Notes: generated by a model not told the origin, from the sequence alone. Shown: positions 1 through 6,981, counted from the first letter of the stretch. The stretch is DNA of 21,597 bases from Syntrophomonadaceae bacterium (GCA_028698695.1 JAQVWB010000009.1:1-21597); one strand, 5' to 3'. Numbers and translations are program-made.

Positions 1-469
1 ACTGAATAAACAAGATCATAAAAAGCGCCAACTGCAAAAATAATGAATACTCCCTGGATCGGGAATATTTAATGAAAGCAATTACAATGATTATAGAAGT
101 AATTATTAACAGATAATTGGTAGCAGAAGCCAATAAGGTATAGTATTCAGGGGAGGATAACAGCCAGAATGATAATGCAGTAATAAATGCTAAAACGGTT
201 ATATTTATTTTAATATCCGGATTAACAATTAGAATAAGCGCAAAGATTAAAAATGGCAGTGTATTCATAAGTAAAAAGGCTGCGCTTGCCAGGGGACCAT
301 TAGGAAGAAAGAAGAGTAAAAGAGCAAATAAAAAAGCAAGTGTAAATGGCAGTAATAGCTTATACATAGCTTTGTTTTCCCAAAAAAGTATAGGAAAGGT
401 TAGAATTATCATTGACAAAGCAAATGTAACCATTACTACCAGATTATCCATCCAGGTATAATCTAACAT
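1..469 (-). CDS. Unrecognised multi-pass membrane protein, 3' end cut by window edge
   Basis: The minus strand is open from an ATG at 467-469 to the left edge: 156 complete codons with no stop. A good ribosome binding site (GGAGAA, complement of 478-483) lies 8 bases upstream. The visible part is extremely hydrophobic, with about five likely membrane helices separated by short polar turns (WENKAMYK, NPDIKIN, SSPEYY, KYSRSREY). I see no soluble domain and no catalytic motif, and I do not recognise the family. It starts 18 bases after the stop of the rod-binding gene, so it is probably the distal gene of the flgG transcript. That position suggests, but does not prove, a link to the cell envelope or motility. 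A polytopic transporter or envelope-polymer protein is possible; the missing C-terminus could decide. Sure it is coding, unsure what it is. Confidence 0.75.
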   Translation of the reverse strand, partial: MLDYTWMDNLVVMVTFALSMIILTFPILFWENKAMYKLLLPFTLAFLFALLLFFLPNGPLASAAFLLMNTLPFLIFALILIVNPDIKINITVLAFITALSFWLLSSPEYYTLLASATNYLLIITSIIIVIAFIKYSRSREYSLFLQLALFMILFIQ

Positions 470-487
470 AATCGCAGTTCTCCAAAG

Positions 488-829
488 CTATTTTTGGCTT
501 AATTGCTTATACATCATTTCGGCAATGCCAATTGAGCCATTTTTACTAATCTCACGAGCATATTCATCGTACAGCATGGATTCAAAAGTTTCTTCGGCGA
601 AACTTCGGGTAATGAATTCACTGCGGGGGATTGAAGCCCTCATGGTTTCCATTACCTTGCTTAAAAAGACACTTTCAAGTTCTCGACAGGTCTGCATAAG
701 CTTCTCTTCGTCTTTGGTTTTAAGAGCATTATTTAATACTTTATTAAAATCTTTACTTGATTTTGACCGTAAATTAGCTTGCGCTGCATATTCAGTTATG
801 CTGCCGGACATGGAGGGGTCGATTTTCAA
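488..829 (-). CDS. flgJ: Stand-alone flagellar rod-binding protein (FlgJ N-terminal domain)
   Basis: A 113-residue protein resembling the rod-binding domain at the N-terminus of FlgJ, which caps and helps assemble the flagellar rod in the periplasm or cell wall. The recognisable core runs from about residue 44 to 108: an ESVFLSKVMETMR-like helix followed by the FESMLYDEYAREIS region. Proteobacterial FlgJ carries a C-terminal glucosaminidase for cutting peptidoglycan; here that domain is absent, as is common outside the proteobacteria, so a separate hydrolase would have to open the wall. I chose the TTG start at 827-829 because an AAGGGGG ribosome binding site lies 8 bases upstream; an ATG six codons further in is the alternative. 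It follows flgG by 22 bases on the same strand and is surely cotranscribed. The assignment rests on both the motif and this neighbour. Confidence 0.82.
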   Translation of the reverse strand: MKIDPSMSGSITEYAAQANLRSKSSKDFNKVLNNALKTKDEEKLMQTCRELESVFLSKVMETMRASIPRSEFITRSFAEETFESMLYDEYAREISKNGSIGIAEMMYKQLSQK

Positions 830-851
830 AAGCTATGCCCCCTTTCTGGCT

Positions 852-1637
852 TTAACGGCGAAGATTAGTTGCTGTCTGCAACATTTCATCCGATGATTGA
901 ACAACCTTGGAATTAATTTCATAAGCTCGTTGGGCTGTTATTAAGTTTACCATTTCTTCAACGATTTGCACATTGGACATCTCCAGATAACCTGCTGCCA
1001 GAGTAACGGTACTGTCTTCTTCAGGATCCCAATCAATTGGCTCTCCGGAATTAACGGTATCCCTGTAAAGGTTGCCACCCAGCTTTAATAAACCGGCCGG
1101 ATTAATGAATTTTGCCAACTCTAATTGTCCAGCCTCCTGAATATCATCTTCACCTGGTAAGAGATAAGTAACCATACCGTCTTTTTCAATAGTTATTTCG
1201 TAAGCTTCCGGTTCAATGGCATCTACCCCGATATAGTAGTATCCATCAGAAGTAACCAGACGGCCTTCAGCATCAATTTTAACAGCACCATCGCGCGTAT
1301 AGAGGGGATCATCTTCTCCGGGCACTTCAATCTTAAAAAAAGCTTGCCCGTTTATGGCTACATCAAGAGGATTTTGTGTATCCTGAAGGTTACCCTGTGA
1401 GAAGATAGTGTAAGTAACAGCCGGTTTGACCCCCAGCCCAATGTCAAGACCGGTGGGCTGATTAATTTCTTCATTAACGATTGGGCGACGAATTGCCTGA
1501 TAAATGAGATCCTGGAATTCCACTCGCTGTCTTTTATAACCAACGGTGTTTACATTGGACATATTGTGGGCTAAAGAATCAACATTTAACTGTTGAGCGA
1601 GCATACCAGTACTGGCAGTATAGAGAGACCGCATCAT
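852..1637 (-). CDS. flgG: Flagellar distal rod protein FlgG
   Basis: A 261-residue flagellar rod/hook-family protein. FlgG forms the distal rod of the flagellar basal body, the drive shaft through the envelope. The N-terminus has the conserved basal-body-rod segment (SLYTASTGM, then HNMSNVNTVGYKR, residues about 4-37). The middle has the hook-basal-body core (NGQAFFKIE, YTRDGAVKIDAEGRLV). The C-terminus has the family signature GYLEMSNVQIVEEM and LITAQRAYEINSKVVQ, then the terminal helix. The length matches the usual 260 or so. Two adjacent ATG codons begin the gene; an AGGAGG site (complement of 1647-1652) is 9 bases from the first and 12 from the second. It heads a minus-strand group with flgJ and the edge membrane protein. 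FlgF is the nearest alternative, but the length and C-terminus favour FlgG. Confidence 0.93.
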   Translation of the reverse strand: MMRSLYTASTGMLAQQLNVDSLAHNMSNVNTVGYKRQRVEFQDLIYQAIRRPIVNEEINQPTGLDIGLGVKPAVTYTIFSQGNLQDTQNPLDVAINGQAFFKIEVPGEDDPLYTRDGAVKIDAEGRLVTSDGYYYIGVDAIEPEAYEITIEKDGMVTYLLPGEDDIQEAGQLELAKFINPAGLLKLGGNLYRDTVNSGEPIDWDPEEDSTVTLAAGYLEMSNVQIVEEMVNLITAQRAYEINSKVVQSSDEMLQTATNLRR

Positions 1638-1727
1638 GATAGTTGTCCTCCTTTAATAGCTTTTAAAATGGTATATCAGTCAGTCAATACCATACGGGCC
1701 TCTCGTGTGAGTCCAGCCCGATTATAT

Positions 1728-1764
1728 TATCATCACTATACTATCGAAATATATAGTGATGATA
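1728..1764. repeat. Perfect 13-bp inverted repeat in the flgG/ylmC intergenic region
   Basis: TATCATCACTATA at 1728-1740 is the exact reverse complement of TATAGTGATGATA at 1752-1764, with an 11-base AT-rich spacer. It sits in the 282-base region between two divergent genes, about 115 bases upstream of flgG and 155 upstream of ylmC. There is no T-run on either side, so it does not look like a terminator. On the minus strand a perfect TATAAT (complement of 1721-1726) lies just flgG-side of it, so the repeat covers the spacer and -35 area of a possible flgG promoter; that makes an operator plausible. The rest of the gap also holds a short CGGGC...GCCCG stem at 1695-1720 and otherwise AT-rich DNA with no gene. 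Confidence 0.6.
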
Positions 1765-1919
1765 TTAACCCTCCGAATCGCGAAACCAAGGAAATATTAA
1801 AGAATAGCTTTAAATATCTCTATATAGCGCATTATTTGTAATGTTATCAACTAAATTACATATTAGAATTTTCATATATTTCTACTTCAATCATATTCTG
1901 ATTATAGGAGGTGACAGTA

Positions 1920-2207
1920 GTGATTAAAATCTCCGATTTGCGAAACCGGGATGTAGTCAATTTACTGGATGGTAAAAGATTGGGCAATATTATTGACATT
2001 GATCTTGATTTGGAAAATGGTAAAGTAGTAGCTCTGGTGTTACCAGGCAGAACACGAGGATTTCTGTTTTCCAAGCGGGAAGACATTGTAGTACCCTGGA
2101 ATAAAATTGTCAGAATTGGACGGGATGTAATCCTTGTTGAAGTACCCATGGTTAAAGAGATGGATGATTATCGCAGAGAGTATCTGCTTGATGAGGAAAA
2201 CTATTAG
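1920..2207 (+). CDS. ylmC: PRC-barrel protein, YlmC/YmxH family
   Basis: A 95-residue single-domain protein of the PRC-barrel YlmC/YmxH family, a small beta-barrel fold found beside division or sporulation genes in Firmicutes. Its biochemical role is not established. Typical features are SDLRNRDVVNLLDGKRLG near the start, the IDIDLDLENGKVVALVLPG strand pair, and VVPWNKIVRIGRDVILVE near the end. I start it at the GTG at 1920, because an in-frame GTG at 1911 lies inside the AGGAGG site (1906-1911), which then has a proper 8-base spacer. It is the first plus-strand gene and opens the ylm cluster, as in Bacillus, where ylmC lies just before ylmD. No terminator separates it from nrdR. Confidence 0.85.
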   Translation: MIKISDLRNRDVVNLLDGKRLGNIIDIDLDLENGKVVALVLPGRTRGFLFSKREDIVVPWNKIVRIGRDVILVEVPMVKEMDDYRREYLLDEENY

Positions 2208-2220
2208 AATAAGCTTAAGG

Positions 2221-2249
2221 TTGCATTGTTTGCCGGCTTTATAGATAAT
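2221..2249 (+). promoter_or_regulatory. Possible sigma-A promoter for nrdR
   Basis: TTGCAT at 2221-2226 and GATAAT at 2244-2249 are separated by exactly 17 bases. The -10 matches TATAAT at five of six positions, the -35 at three of six. It lies just after the ylmC stop and would give an untranslated leader of about 35 bases before the TTG start of nrdR. Judged from sequence only. Confidence 0.45.
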
Positions 2250-2291
2250 AAGGGCAAGTAACGTATTATGGCAGCTTATGAGGTGATAAGG

Positions 2292-2744
2292 TTGAGATGC
2301 CCATATTGTCAGGAATTAGAAAGCCGGGTTCTGGATTCAAGATCCTGTGAAGAGGGGACATCTATACGCCGAAGGCGTGAGTGTAATGCCTGCAAAAGAA
2401 GATTTACTACTTATGAACGTGTAGAGGAACGCCCTTTGTTAGTTATTAAAAAGGGAGGAAATCGTGAGCCGTTCAGTCGTCAGAAACTGATGAGCGGTAT
2501 TACCCGAGCCTGTGAAAAAAGACCGGTGAGTATGGAAGCAATTGAAAAAACTGTGGCTGAAATAGAAGGTAAACTACGCGATAATTATGACCGCGAGGTT
2601 AGCAGTATTATTATCGGAGAGATGGTAATGGCTCATCTAAAAGCGATGGACGAGGTTGCCTATGTTCGTTTTGCATCTGTTTATCGTCAATTTACTGATC
2701 TAAACAGTTTTATAAAGACGATAGAACAGCTAAAAGGAGATTAA
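2292..2744 (+). CDS. nrdR: Transcriptional repressor NrdR
   Basis: NrdR is an ATP/dATP-sensing repressor of ribonucleotide reductase genes that binds NrdR boxes. With the start at the TTG at 2292 the protein is 150 residues, the usual length, and begins MRCPYC. The zinc ribbon cysteines then fall at C3, C6, C31 and C34, the canonical positions, followed by the basic RRRREC segment and an ATP-cone domain from about residue 49 to 139 (LVIKKGGNREPFSRQKL onward). An ATG eight codons upstream (2268) would add an atypical extension and has a poor ribosome binding site, whereas GAGGTG at 2280-2285 sits 6 bases from the TTG. I see no nrd genes here, so its targets lie elsewhere. A weak promoter may lie at 2221-2249. 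Confidence 0.95.
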   Translation: MRCPYCQELESRVLDSRSCEEGTSIRRRRECNACKRRFTTYERVEERPLLVIKKGGNREPFSRQKLMSGITRACEKRPVSMEAIEKTVAEIEGKLRDNYDREVSSIIIGEMVMAHLKAMDEVAYVRFASVYRQFTDLNSFIKTIEQLKGD

Positions 2745-2759
2745 ACATTATTAATCTCC
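2736..2759. terminator. Convergent hairpin between nrdR and the DUF2007 gene
   Basis: GGAGATTAA (2736-2744) and TTAATCTCC (2751-2759) form a perfect 9-bp stem with a 6-base loop that overlaps the nrdR stop codon. On the minus strand the stem is followed by TTTT, so it best serves the gene read from the right; on the plus strand there is no T-run. A weak, possibly bidirectional terminator. Confidence 0.5.
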
Positions 2760-2774
2760 AGTCATCATTATAAA

Positions 2775-3071
2775 TTATTCTTCGATTTCCAGTTGAGTCT
2801 CAATCAATTGCCGGGCTTCTTGCAGACGCTCGGCTGGAACCAGCAACTTTGACTCAGCCAGGGGGCCAATAGTTATAGGAAACTGAGGCACTTCAGCTCG
2901 TTCAATTATCACCGGTATACCACAACCTCGCAGCATACTTTCCAGTACCGTATCATTTGGAGGAAAAACCGTGACTAACTTTACCCAATTGGATTTGTTT
3001 AATGGTGCCTGACAATGTGGGCAGATATTTATATTTCTTGATATGGTTTGGTTACAGTAGGGACAAGTCAT
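2775..3071 (-). CDS. Zinc-ribbon plus DUF2007-type putative signal-transducing protein
   Basis: A 98-residue protein in two parts. Residues 3-21 form a zinc ribbon with two CPYC/CPHC-type knuckles (CPYC at 3-6 and CPHC at 17-20). Residues about 29-95 look like the DUF2007 'putative signal transducing protein' domain: KLVTVFPPNDTVLESMLRG, then the IPVIIERAEVPQ strand and the LLVPAERLQEARQLIE end, a ferredoxin-like fold sometimes compared with PII. The function is unknown. An AGGAGG site precedes the ATG. It runs opposite to its neighbours, convergent with nrdR and divergent from pgeF with only 49 bases between starts, so promoters for the two probably overlap. The domain call is by motif recognition only. 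Confidence 0.78.
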   Translation of the reverse strand: MTCPYCNQTISRNINICPHCQAPLNKSNWVKLVTVFPPNDTVLESMLRGCGIPVIIERAEVPQFPITIGPLAESKLLVPAERLQEARQLIETQLEIEE

Positions 3072-3120
3072 TTTATCGCCTCCTTTTAATTATTTTATCT
3101 CATAGAGGAGCGGATAACAA

Positions 3121-3942
3121 ATGCAGGATTGGCAATGGCAGCAAAAACAGGGGATCTTATACATCACTATCCCTGAATGGTCTGACAGGGGAGCATTAGC
3201 AGCTTTTTCCGCCCGGTTGGGCGGGGTCAGTAATATGCCCTTTGATTCGCTGAATATGGGCCTTCATGTTGGCGATGAACCACAGCATGTAGTTGAAAAC
3301 CGAAAACGTTTTATGCAGGCAACCGAGGGGCAATTGGAACAGATGGTTTGTTGTCAGCAGGTACATGGTGATAAAATTAAACTTATAAACCAGAGCCATG
3401 CTGGACTTGGTGCCAGGGAACTGGAGACTGCAATAGCTGATACAGACGCAATGATTACCAATGTACCAGGAATATTTTTAACTACTTTTTATGCTGATTG
3501 TATTCCCGTATATTTCTTTGATCCGGTTAGAAAAATAGTTGCTCTGGCTCATAGTGGCTGGAAGGGGACTATGTTAAGAATTGCAGAGAAGACTATGCTG
3601 ACTATGATTACAGAGTTTAAATGTAGGCCGGAAGATATCTGTAGTTTTATAGGTCCTGGCATAAAAAGTTGTTGTTTTGCCATTGATGATAATTTGGCAG
3701 ATAAAGCCGGACATGAATTTGCTTCCTTAAGTGATATAATCAGGTACAATAATGATACGCATTATTGGGATCTAACGGCAACTATTCAACAATGCCTGCT
3801 TAAGGCGGGAATTGAGAATAACCATTTAAACATATGCCGATTATGCACCTGCTGCAACGCAGACAATTTTTATTCATTTCGCCGGGATCACGGAAATACA
3901 GGTCGCATGGGGGCAGTAATTACTTTATTGGAAAGGGATTAG
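3121..3942 (+). CDS. pgeF: Peptidoglycan editing factor PgeF (YlmD/YfiH, laccase-domain)
   Basis: A 273-residue protein of the YfiH/YlmD family (laccase domain, formerly 'multicopper polyphenol oxidase'). Family members act on purine nucleosides (phosphorylase/deaminase activity) and in Escherichia coli remove wrongly incorporated residues from peptidoglycan precursors, hence PgeF. The metal-site residues are present: H82 in QVHGD, C127 in ADCIP and H144 in AHSGWKG, the same spacing reported for YlmD. GPGIKSCCF and the C-terminal CCNADNFYSFRRDHGNTGRM are also typical. The ATG is preceded by GAGGAG. It occupies the ylmD position between ylmC and ylmE, but a two-component pair follows after 3 bases and is probably cotranscribed. 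The physiological substrate in this organism cannot be read from sequence. Confidence 0.93.
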   Translation: MQDWQWQQKQGILYITIPEWSDRGALAAFSARLGGVSNMPFDSLNMGLHVGDEPQHVVENRKRFMQATEGQLEQMVCCQQVHGDKIKLINQSHAGLGARELETAIADTDAMITNVPGIFLTTFYADCIPVYFFDPVRKIVALAHSGWKGTMLRIAEKTMLTMITEFKCRPEDICSFIGPGIKSCCFAIDDNLADKAGHEFASLSDIIRYNNDTHYWDLTATIQQCLLKAGIENNHLNICRLCTCCNADNFYSFRRDHGNTGRMGAVITLLERD

Positions 3943-3945
3943 CAT

Positions 3946-4662
3946 ATGAAACCATACAAAATTCTGGTTGTGGACGATGAAGATTATATTGTTGAGCTGG
4001 TAAGATTTAATTTGGAAAAGGAAGGTTATCTGGTAGTTTCAGCCAGCAACGGGGAAGAAGCGCTTAATTTAGTGGCAAATGAAAGACCCGATCTTATTCT
4101 ACTGGATATAATGCTGCCTAATATTGACGGTCTGGAAGTATGTCGTACTTTAAAACAGAATCCGGAATTTAATGCTATTCCTATTATAATGCTTACTGCC
4201 AAGGGCGATGAAATCGATACTGTGCTGGGTTTGGAAATGGGTGCCGATGACTACATTAAAAAACCATTTAGTCCCCGGGAAGTGATAGCCCGTGTAAAAG
4301 CAAGATTAAGAGCGTTAAAGGTTCTGGAAGCTGAAAAAGTTGTAGGAGAAAAGGCTTATGTTATTAAGGAACTTATTGTAGTGCCGGAAAAATATGAGGC
4401 TTTTATAGGTGAAACCAAACTGGAACTGACCCCTAAAGAGTTTGAGTTATTAAGTCTTATGGTTGCTAATCAGGGTAAGGTATTTACCAGAGAAGCTTTA
4501 TTGGAGAAGGTTTGGGGATATGAATATTCAGGTGATACCCGTACAGTAGATGTTCATATCAGGCATTTGCGTCAAAAATTAAACGATGATTCCAATTTTC
4601 CCGATTATATTGAAACCGTCAGGGGAGTTGGATATAGATTTGTTGAGAGTCGTCTTAAATAG
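3946..4662 (+). CDS. OmpR/PhoP-type response regulator
   Basis: A 238-residue two-domain transcription factor. The receiver (about 5-120) has the acidic pair D10/D11, phospho-acceptor D54 in LLDIMLP, the T84 switch in MLTAKG and K106 in IKKPF. The C-terminal winged helix (about 138-235) has LTPKEFELL, the TRTVDVHIRHLRQKL recognition helix and the final ETVRGVGYRF strand, so it is an OmpR/PhoB-class activator or repressor that binds direct repeats. It is closest in feel to PhoP/PhoB/WalR; I cannot say which regulon. The start follows the pgeF stop by 3 bases with AAAGGG upstream, and its kinase follows after 14 bases, so the three form one unit. Phosphate control (phoP) is only a guess from resemblance. 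Confidence 0.93.
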   Translation: MKPYKILVVDDEDYIVELVRFNLEKEGYLVVSASNGEEALNLVANERPDLILLDIMLPNIDGLEVCRTLKQNPEFNAIPIIMLTAKGDEIDTVLGLEMGADDYIKKPFSPREVIARVKARLRALKVLEAEKVVGEKAYVIKELIVVPEKYEAFIGETKLELTPKEFELLSLMVANQGKVFTREALLEKVWGYEYSGDTRTVDVHIRHLRQKLNDDSNFPDYIETVRGVGYRFVESRLK

Positions 4663-4676
4663 CCGGGAGGAATATC

Positions 4677-5720
4677 ATGCTGACAGTAAGTGAGGAAAAA
4701 AGAAAAATGGAAGCCATACTAACCAGTATGGTTGATGCAGTGATAGTTTTTGATCTCGATGCTCGTATGATAATTACCAATAAAGCCGCCGAGAATCTAT
4801 TTATGGCCAGAGAAGGAGATCTCATAGGCAAAAAATTGGAAAGAATAGATTATTCAGGTCAAATAGGGGCTATGATATTTCAAGTGCTTAGTAAAGGTAA
4901 CGAAGTCTTTACTGAAACAACCATTAGTCCGGGAAGGCAGATATTCAGGGTACATGTAGTACCAATTAAAGATGAAGCCGGTCTTATTGAGGGGGCAGTT
5001 GCCGTATTTCATGATGTTACTGATGCTCGTAATTTTGATCAAATGCGCTCTGAATTTGCGGGTAATGTTTCTCATGAACTACGTACCCCGCTGACATCAA
5101 TTAAGGGATTTGTAGAAACTTTACTTGATGGTGCCATGGAAAACAGTGATACCTGTCGGCGATTTTTATCCATTATTGAAGCTGAAAGCGATCGCTTGAC
5201 GCGAATGATAGATGATTTATTAAGCCTGTCATCAATTGAATCCAAGGAACGCATGATTAATCCCCAGCCGGTTTGTTTAAATCGTTCCATACGCAGTATA
5301 TTAAATATCCTTGGACCACAGATTAGTGAAAAAAAATTATATGTGGAGTTTGTTTATCCTCCTGATTTACCCAGAGTTAATGCAGATGAAGATTTGCTGG
5401 GACAAGTCCTGATTAATTTATTGGATAATGCAATTAAATATACACCTCCGGAAGGATGTATTTATATCAGATGTTATAGAAGAGACAGTCGGATTATTAC
5501 TACTTTCACTGATACTGGTGTGGGGATCCCCCGTGAGAGTATACCACGCGTATTTGAGCGCTTTTACCGCGTAGATAAAGCTCGTTCCCGTCACCATGGG
5601 GGGACTGGTCTGGGTTTGGCTATAGTCAAGCATATCGTGGAATCCCATGGTGGGGAGGTGTTTGTGGACAGTCAGGTTGGGCAAGGTTCAACTTTCAGTG
5701 TCAGTTTTTTAATTGCCTGA
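4677..5720 (+). CDS. Cytosolic PAS-domain sensor histidine kinase (PhoR/PnpS-like catalytic core)
   Basis: A 347-residue histidine kinase that phosphorylates the regulator just upstream. Domains in order: a PAS domain (about 8-115, ILTSMVDAVIVFDLD to AVFHDVTDARN), a HisKA dimerisation domain with phospho-acceptor H133 in SHELRTPL, and a HATPase domain with the N box (LINLLDNAIKYTPP), G1 (DTGVGIP), F box (VFERFYRVD) and G2 (GGTGLGLAI). The core is very like PhoR/PnpS, which normally have one or two transmembrane helices, an outer sensor region and often HAMP before the PAS. None of this is present: the ATG at 4677 has a GGGAGG site 6 bases away and the previous gene stops 14 bases upstream, so there is no room for a longer start. 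It therefore should sense an internal signal through the PAS pocket. Confidence 0.93.
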   Translation: MLTVSEEKRKMEAILTSMVDAVIVFDLDARMIITNKAAENLFMAREGDLIGKKLERIDYSGQIGAMIFQVLSKGNEVFTETTISPGRQIFRVHVVPIKDEAGLIEGAVAVFHDVTDARNFDQMRSEFAGNVSHELRTPLTSIKGFVETLLDGAMENSDTCRRFLSIIEAESDRLTRMIDDLLSLSSIESKERMINPQPVCLNRSIRSILNILGPQISEKKLYVEFVYPPDLPRVNADEDLLGQVLINLLDNAIKYTPPEGCIYIRCYRRDSRIITTFTDTGVGIPRESIPRVFERFYRVDKARSRHHGGTGLGLAIVKHIVESHGGEVFVDSQVGQGSTFSVSFLIA

Positions 5721-5765
5721 TAGATAATTATATTGCGCAAAGAAGGAATTTACCGACACTACAAA

Positions 5766-5792
5766 GAAATTTACTTTTATTGGAGCCGATAA
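5766..5792 (+). promoter_or_regulatory. Sigma-28 (SigD/FliA)-like promoter before ylmE-sepF
   Basis: GCCGATAA at 5785-5792 is an exact match to the sigma-28 -10 consensus, and GAAA at 5766-5769, 15 bases upstream, matches the TAAA -35 core at three of four positions. It lies in the 105-base gap between the kinase stop and ylmE and would start transcription near 5799, leaving room for the AGGTGA ribosome binding site at 5815-5820. A competing sigma-A reading (TTGGAG at 5780, TATACA at 5803, 17-base spacer) would start too close to that site. Sequence match only. Confidence 0.5.
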
Positions 5793-5825
5793 CTCAAATT
5801 ATTATACACTGGACAGGTGAATCAA

Positions 5826-6506
5826 GTGATAAATGTTGCTGCTAATATAGATAATATCAAAATCAGAATAGCGCGGGCTGCCAGGAAAAGAAACATTGAT
5901 GCGAATTCAGTTACATTGATAGCAGTTAGTAAAATGGTTGATGTATCTTTGGTAGAACAAGTTTATAATTTGGGGGTCATAGATTTTGGGGAGAACCGGG
6001 TGGCAGAATTAAACCGTAAACGCCAGCTGTTACCTGCGGCTAACTGGCATATGATTGGCAGATTGCAAACTAACAAAGTAAAAGATGTGGTGGGTCATAC
6101 CTGTTTAATACACTCCCTGGATCGATGGAATTTGGCTGAAGCCCTCGATCGGCGCGCAGAATATAAAGAGGTAATTGTACCAACTTTATTGGAAGTCAAC
6201 ATTTCCGGTGAAGAACAAAAAGCCGGTATTGCACCAAATCTGGTTAAATCAGTTCTAGCTGAGGTTGGGCAATTAAAATGGCTGAGAGTTTTAGGATTAA
6301 TGACTTTGGCTCCACTTAACGATAATCAGGAAGAGAGCCGTCCGATTTTCAAAGAATTATATGCTTTGCGAGATCAATTAATTAAAAATTCATTTAGTGG
6401 AGTCGATTTGAAATATTTATCTATGGGGATGTCCCAGGATTTTGAGGTTGCGGTTGAGGAGGGCTCTAATATGGTCAGGATTGGCACCTCAATATTCAAA
6501 GAATGA
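5826..6506 (+). CDS. ylmE: PLP homeostasis protein YlmE/YggS (PipY/COG0325)
   Basis: A 226-residue pyridoxal-phosphate-binding protein of the YggS/PROSC family, a single TIM-barrel domain like the N-terminus of alanine racemase but without a known enzymatic reaction. It keeps free PLP and amino/keto-acid pools in balance. Family marks are the PLP lysine K36 in LIAVSK, then FGENRVAEL, WHMIGRLQTNK, LLEVNISGEEQKAG, GLMTLAP and LSMGMSQDFEVAVEEGSNMVRIGTSIF at the C-terminus. I use the GTG at 5826 because it sits 5 bases after AGGTGA and puts the lysine at position 36, as in Escherichia coli YggS; a GTG at 5817 lies inside the ribosome binding site. It leads the sepF operon, as in Bacillus and many Gram-positives. 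Confidence 0.94.
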   Translation: MINVAANIDNIKIRIARAARKRNIDANSVTLIAVSKMVDVSLVEQVYNLGVIDFGENRVAELNRKRQLLPAANWHMIGRLQTNKVKDVVGHTCLIHSLDRWNLAEALDRRAEYKEVIVPTLLEVNISGEEQKAGIAPNLVKSVLAEVGQLKWLRVLGLMTLAPLNDNQEESRPIFKELYALRDQLIKNSFSGVDLKYLSMGMSQDFEVAVEEGSNMVRIGTSIFKE

Positions 6507-6543
6507 ACAAGACTGTTGATATTGTTGAAAAGGAGGATTGGCT

Positions 6544-6981
6544 ATGGGAATGGCAGATAAGTTTTGGGCCTGGTTGGGTATTGAAAAGGAAGAAGTCAGA
6601 GAAGAAATCTATGAATTGCCGCAAGATCAACCGCATAGTTTTGAGGATGTTCGTTCCAATACTAATGTAGTGGCTATTCACAGCAATAAAACCATGAAAG
6701 TTGTAGTTTGTGAACCAACCAACTTTGAGGAGGTACAGTCTCTGGCAGATCATTTAAAGAACCGTAAACAAGTCATTTTAAATATGGAAATGACGCCGCC
6801 GGAAGTTTCACAACGAATTATTGATTTCATTAGTGGTACTACCTACTCATTGGAAGGTCATAGCCAACAGTTAGGTAAAAATATTTTCATTTTTACCCCC
6901 AGTAATGTGGAAATATCTAAAGATCATAGCGCTATGACACGCAGGCCCAACTGGTATAGTCCATTGGGAGGAGATAGATAA
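6544..6981 (+). CDS. sepF: Cell division protein SepF
   Basis: A 145-residue SepF (YlmF). SepF links FtsZ to the membrane: an N-terminal amphipathic helix binds the membrane and the C-terminal alpha/beta domain binds FtsZ and forms rings. Here the N-terminus (MGMADKFWAWLGI) fits the amphipathic helix, an acidic linker follows to about residue 40, and the SepF domain covers about 47-128 (VVVCEPTNFEEVQSLADHL, QVILNMEMTPPEVSQRIIDFISG, LGKNIFIFTPSNV). The ATG at 6544 has AGGAGG 7 bases upstream; an in-frame TTG at 6538 is too close to that site. It follows ylmE by 37 bases and ends exactly before proC. Confidence 0.95.
   Translation: MGMADKFWAWLGIEKEEVREEIYELPQDQPHSFEDVRSNTNVVAIHSNKTMKVVVCEPTNFEEVQSLADHLKNRKQVILNMEMTPPEVSQRIIDFISGTTYSLEGHSQQLGKNIFIFTPSNVEISKDHSAMTRRPNWYSPLGGDR

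Noticed and set aside
525..896. 123-codon plus-strand frame over flgJ and the end of flgG
   Set aside because: Antisense to two recognisable flagellar genes; no ribosome binding site and no domain.
1593..1841. 82-codon plus-strand frame across the flgG start and intergenic region
   Set aside because: It overlaps flgG antisense and the palindrome, has no ribosome binding site, and its composition follows the AT-rich gap.
5780..5808. Sigma-A reading TTGGAG-17-TATACA before ylmE
   Set aside because: Only seven of twelve matches, and its start site would fall on the ribosome binding site; the sigma-28-like site fits the leader better.
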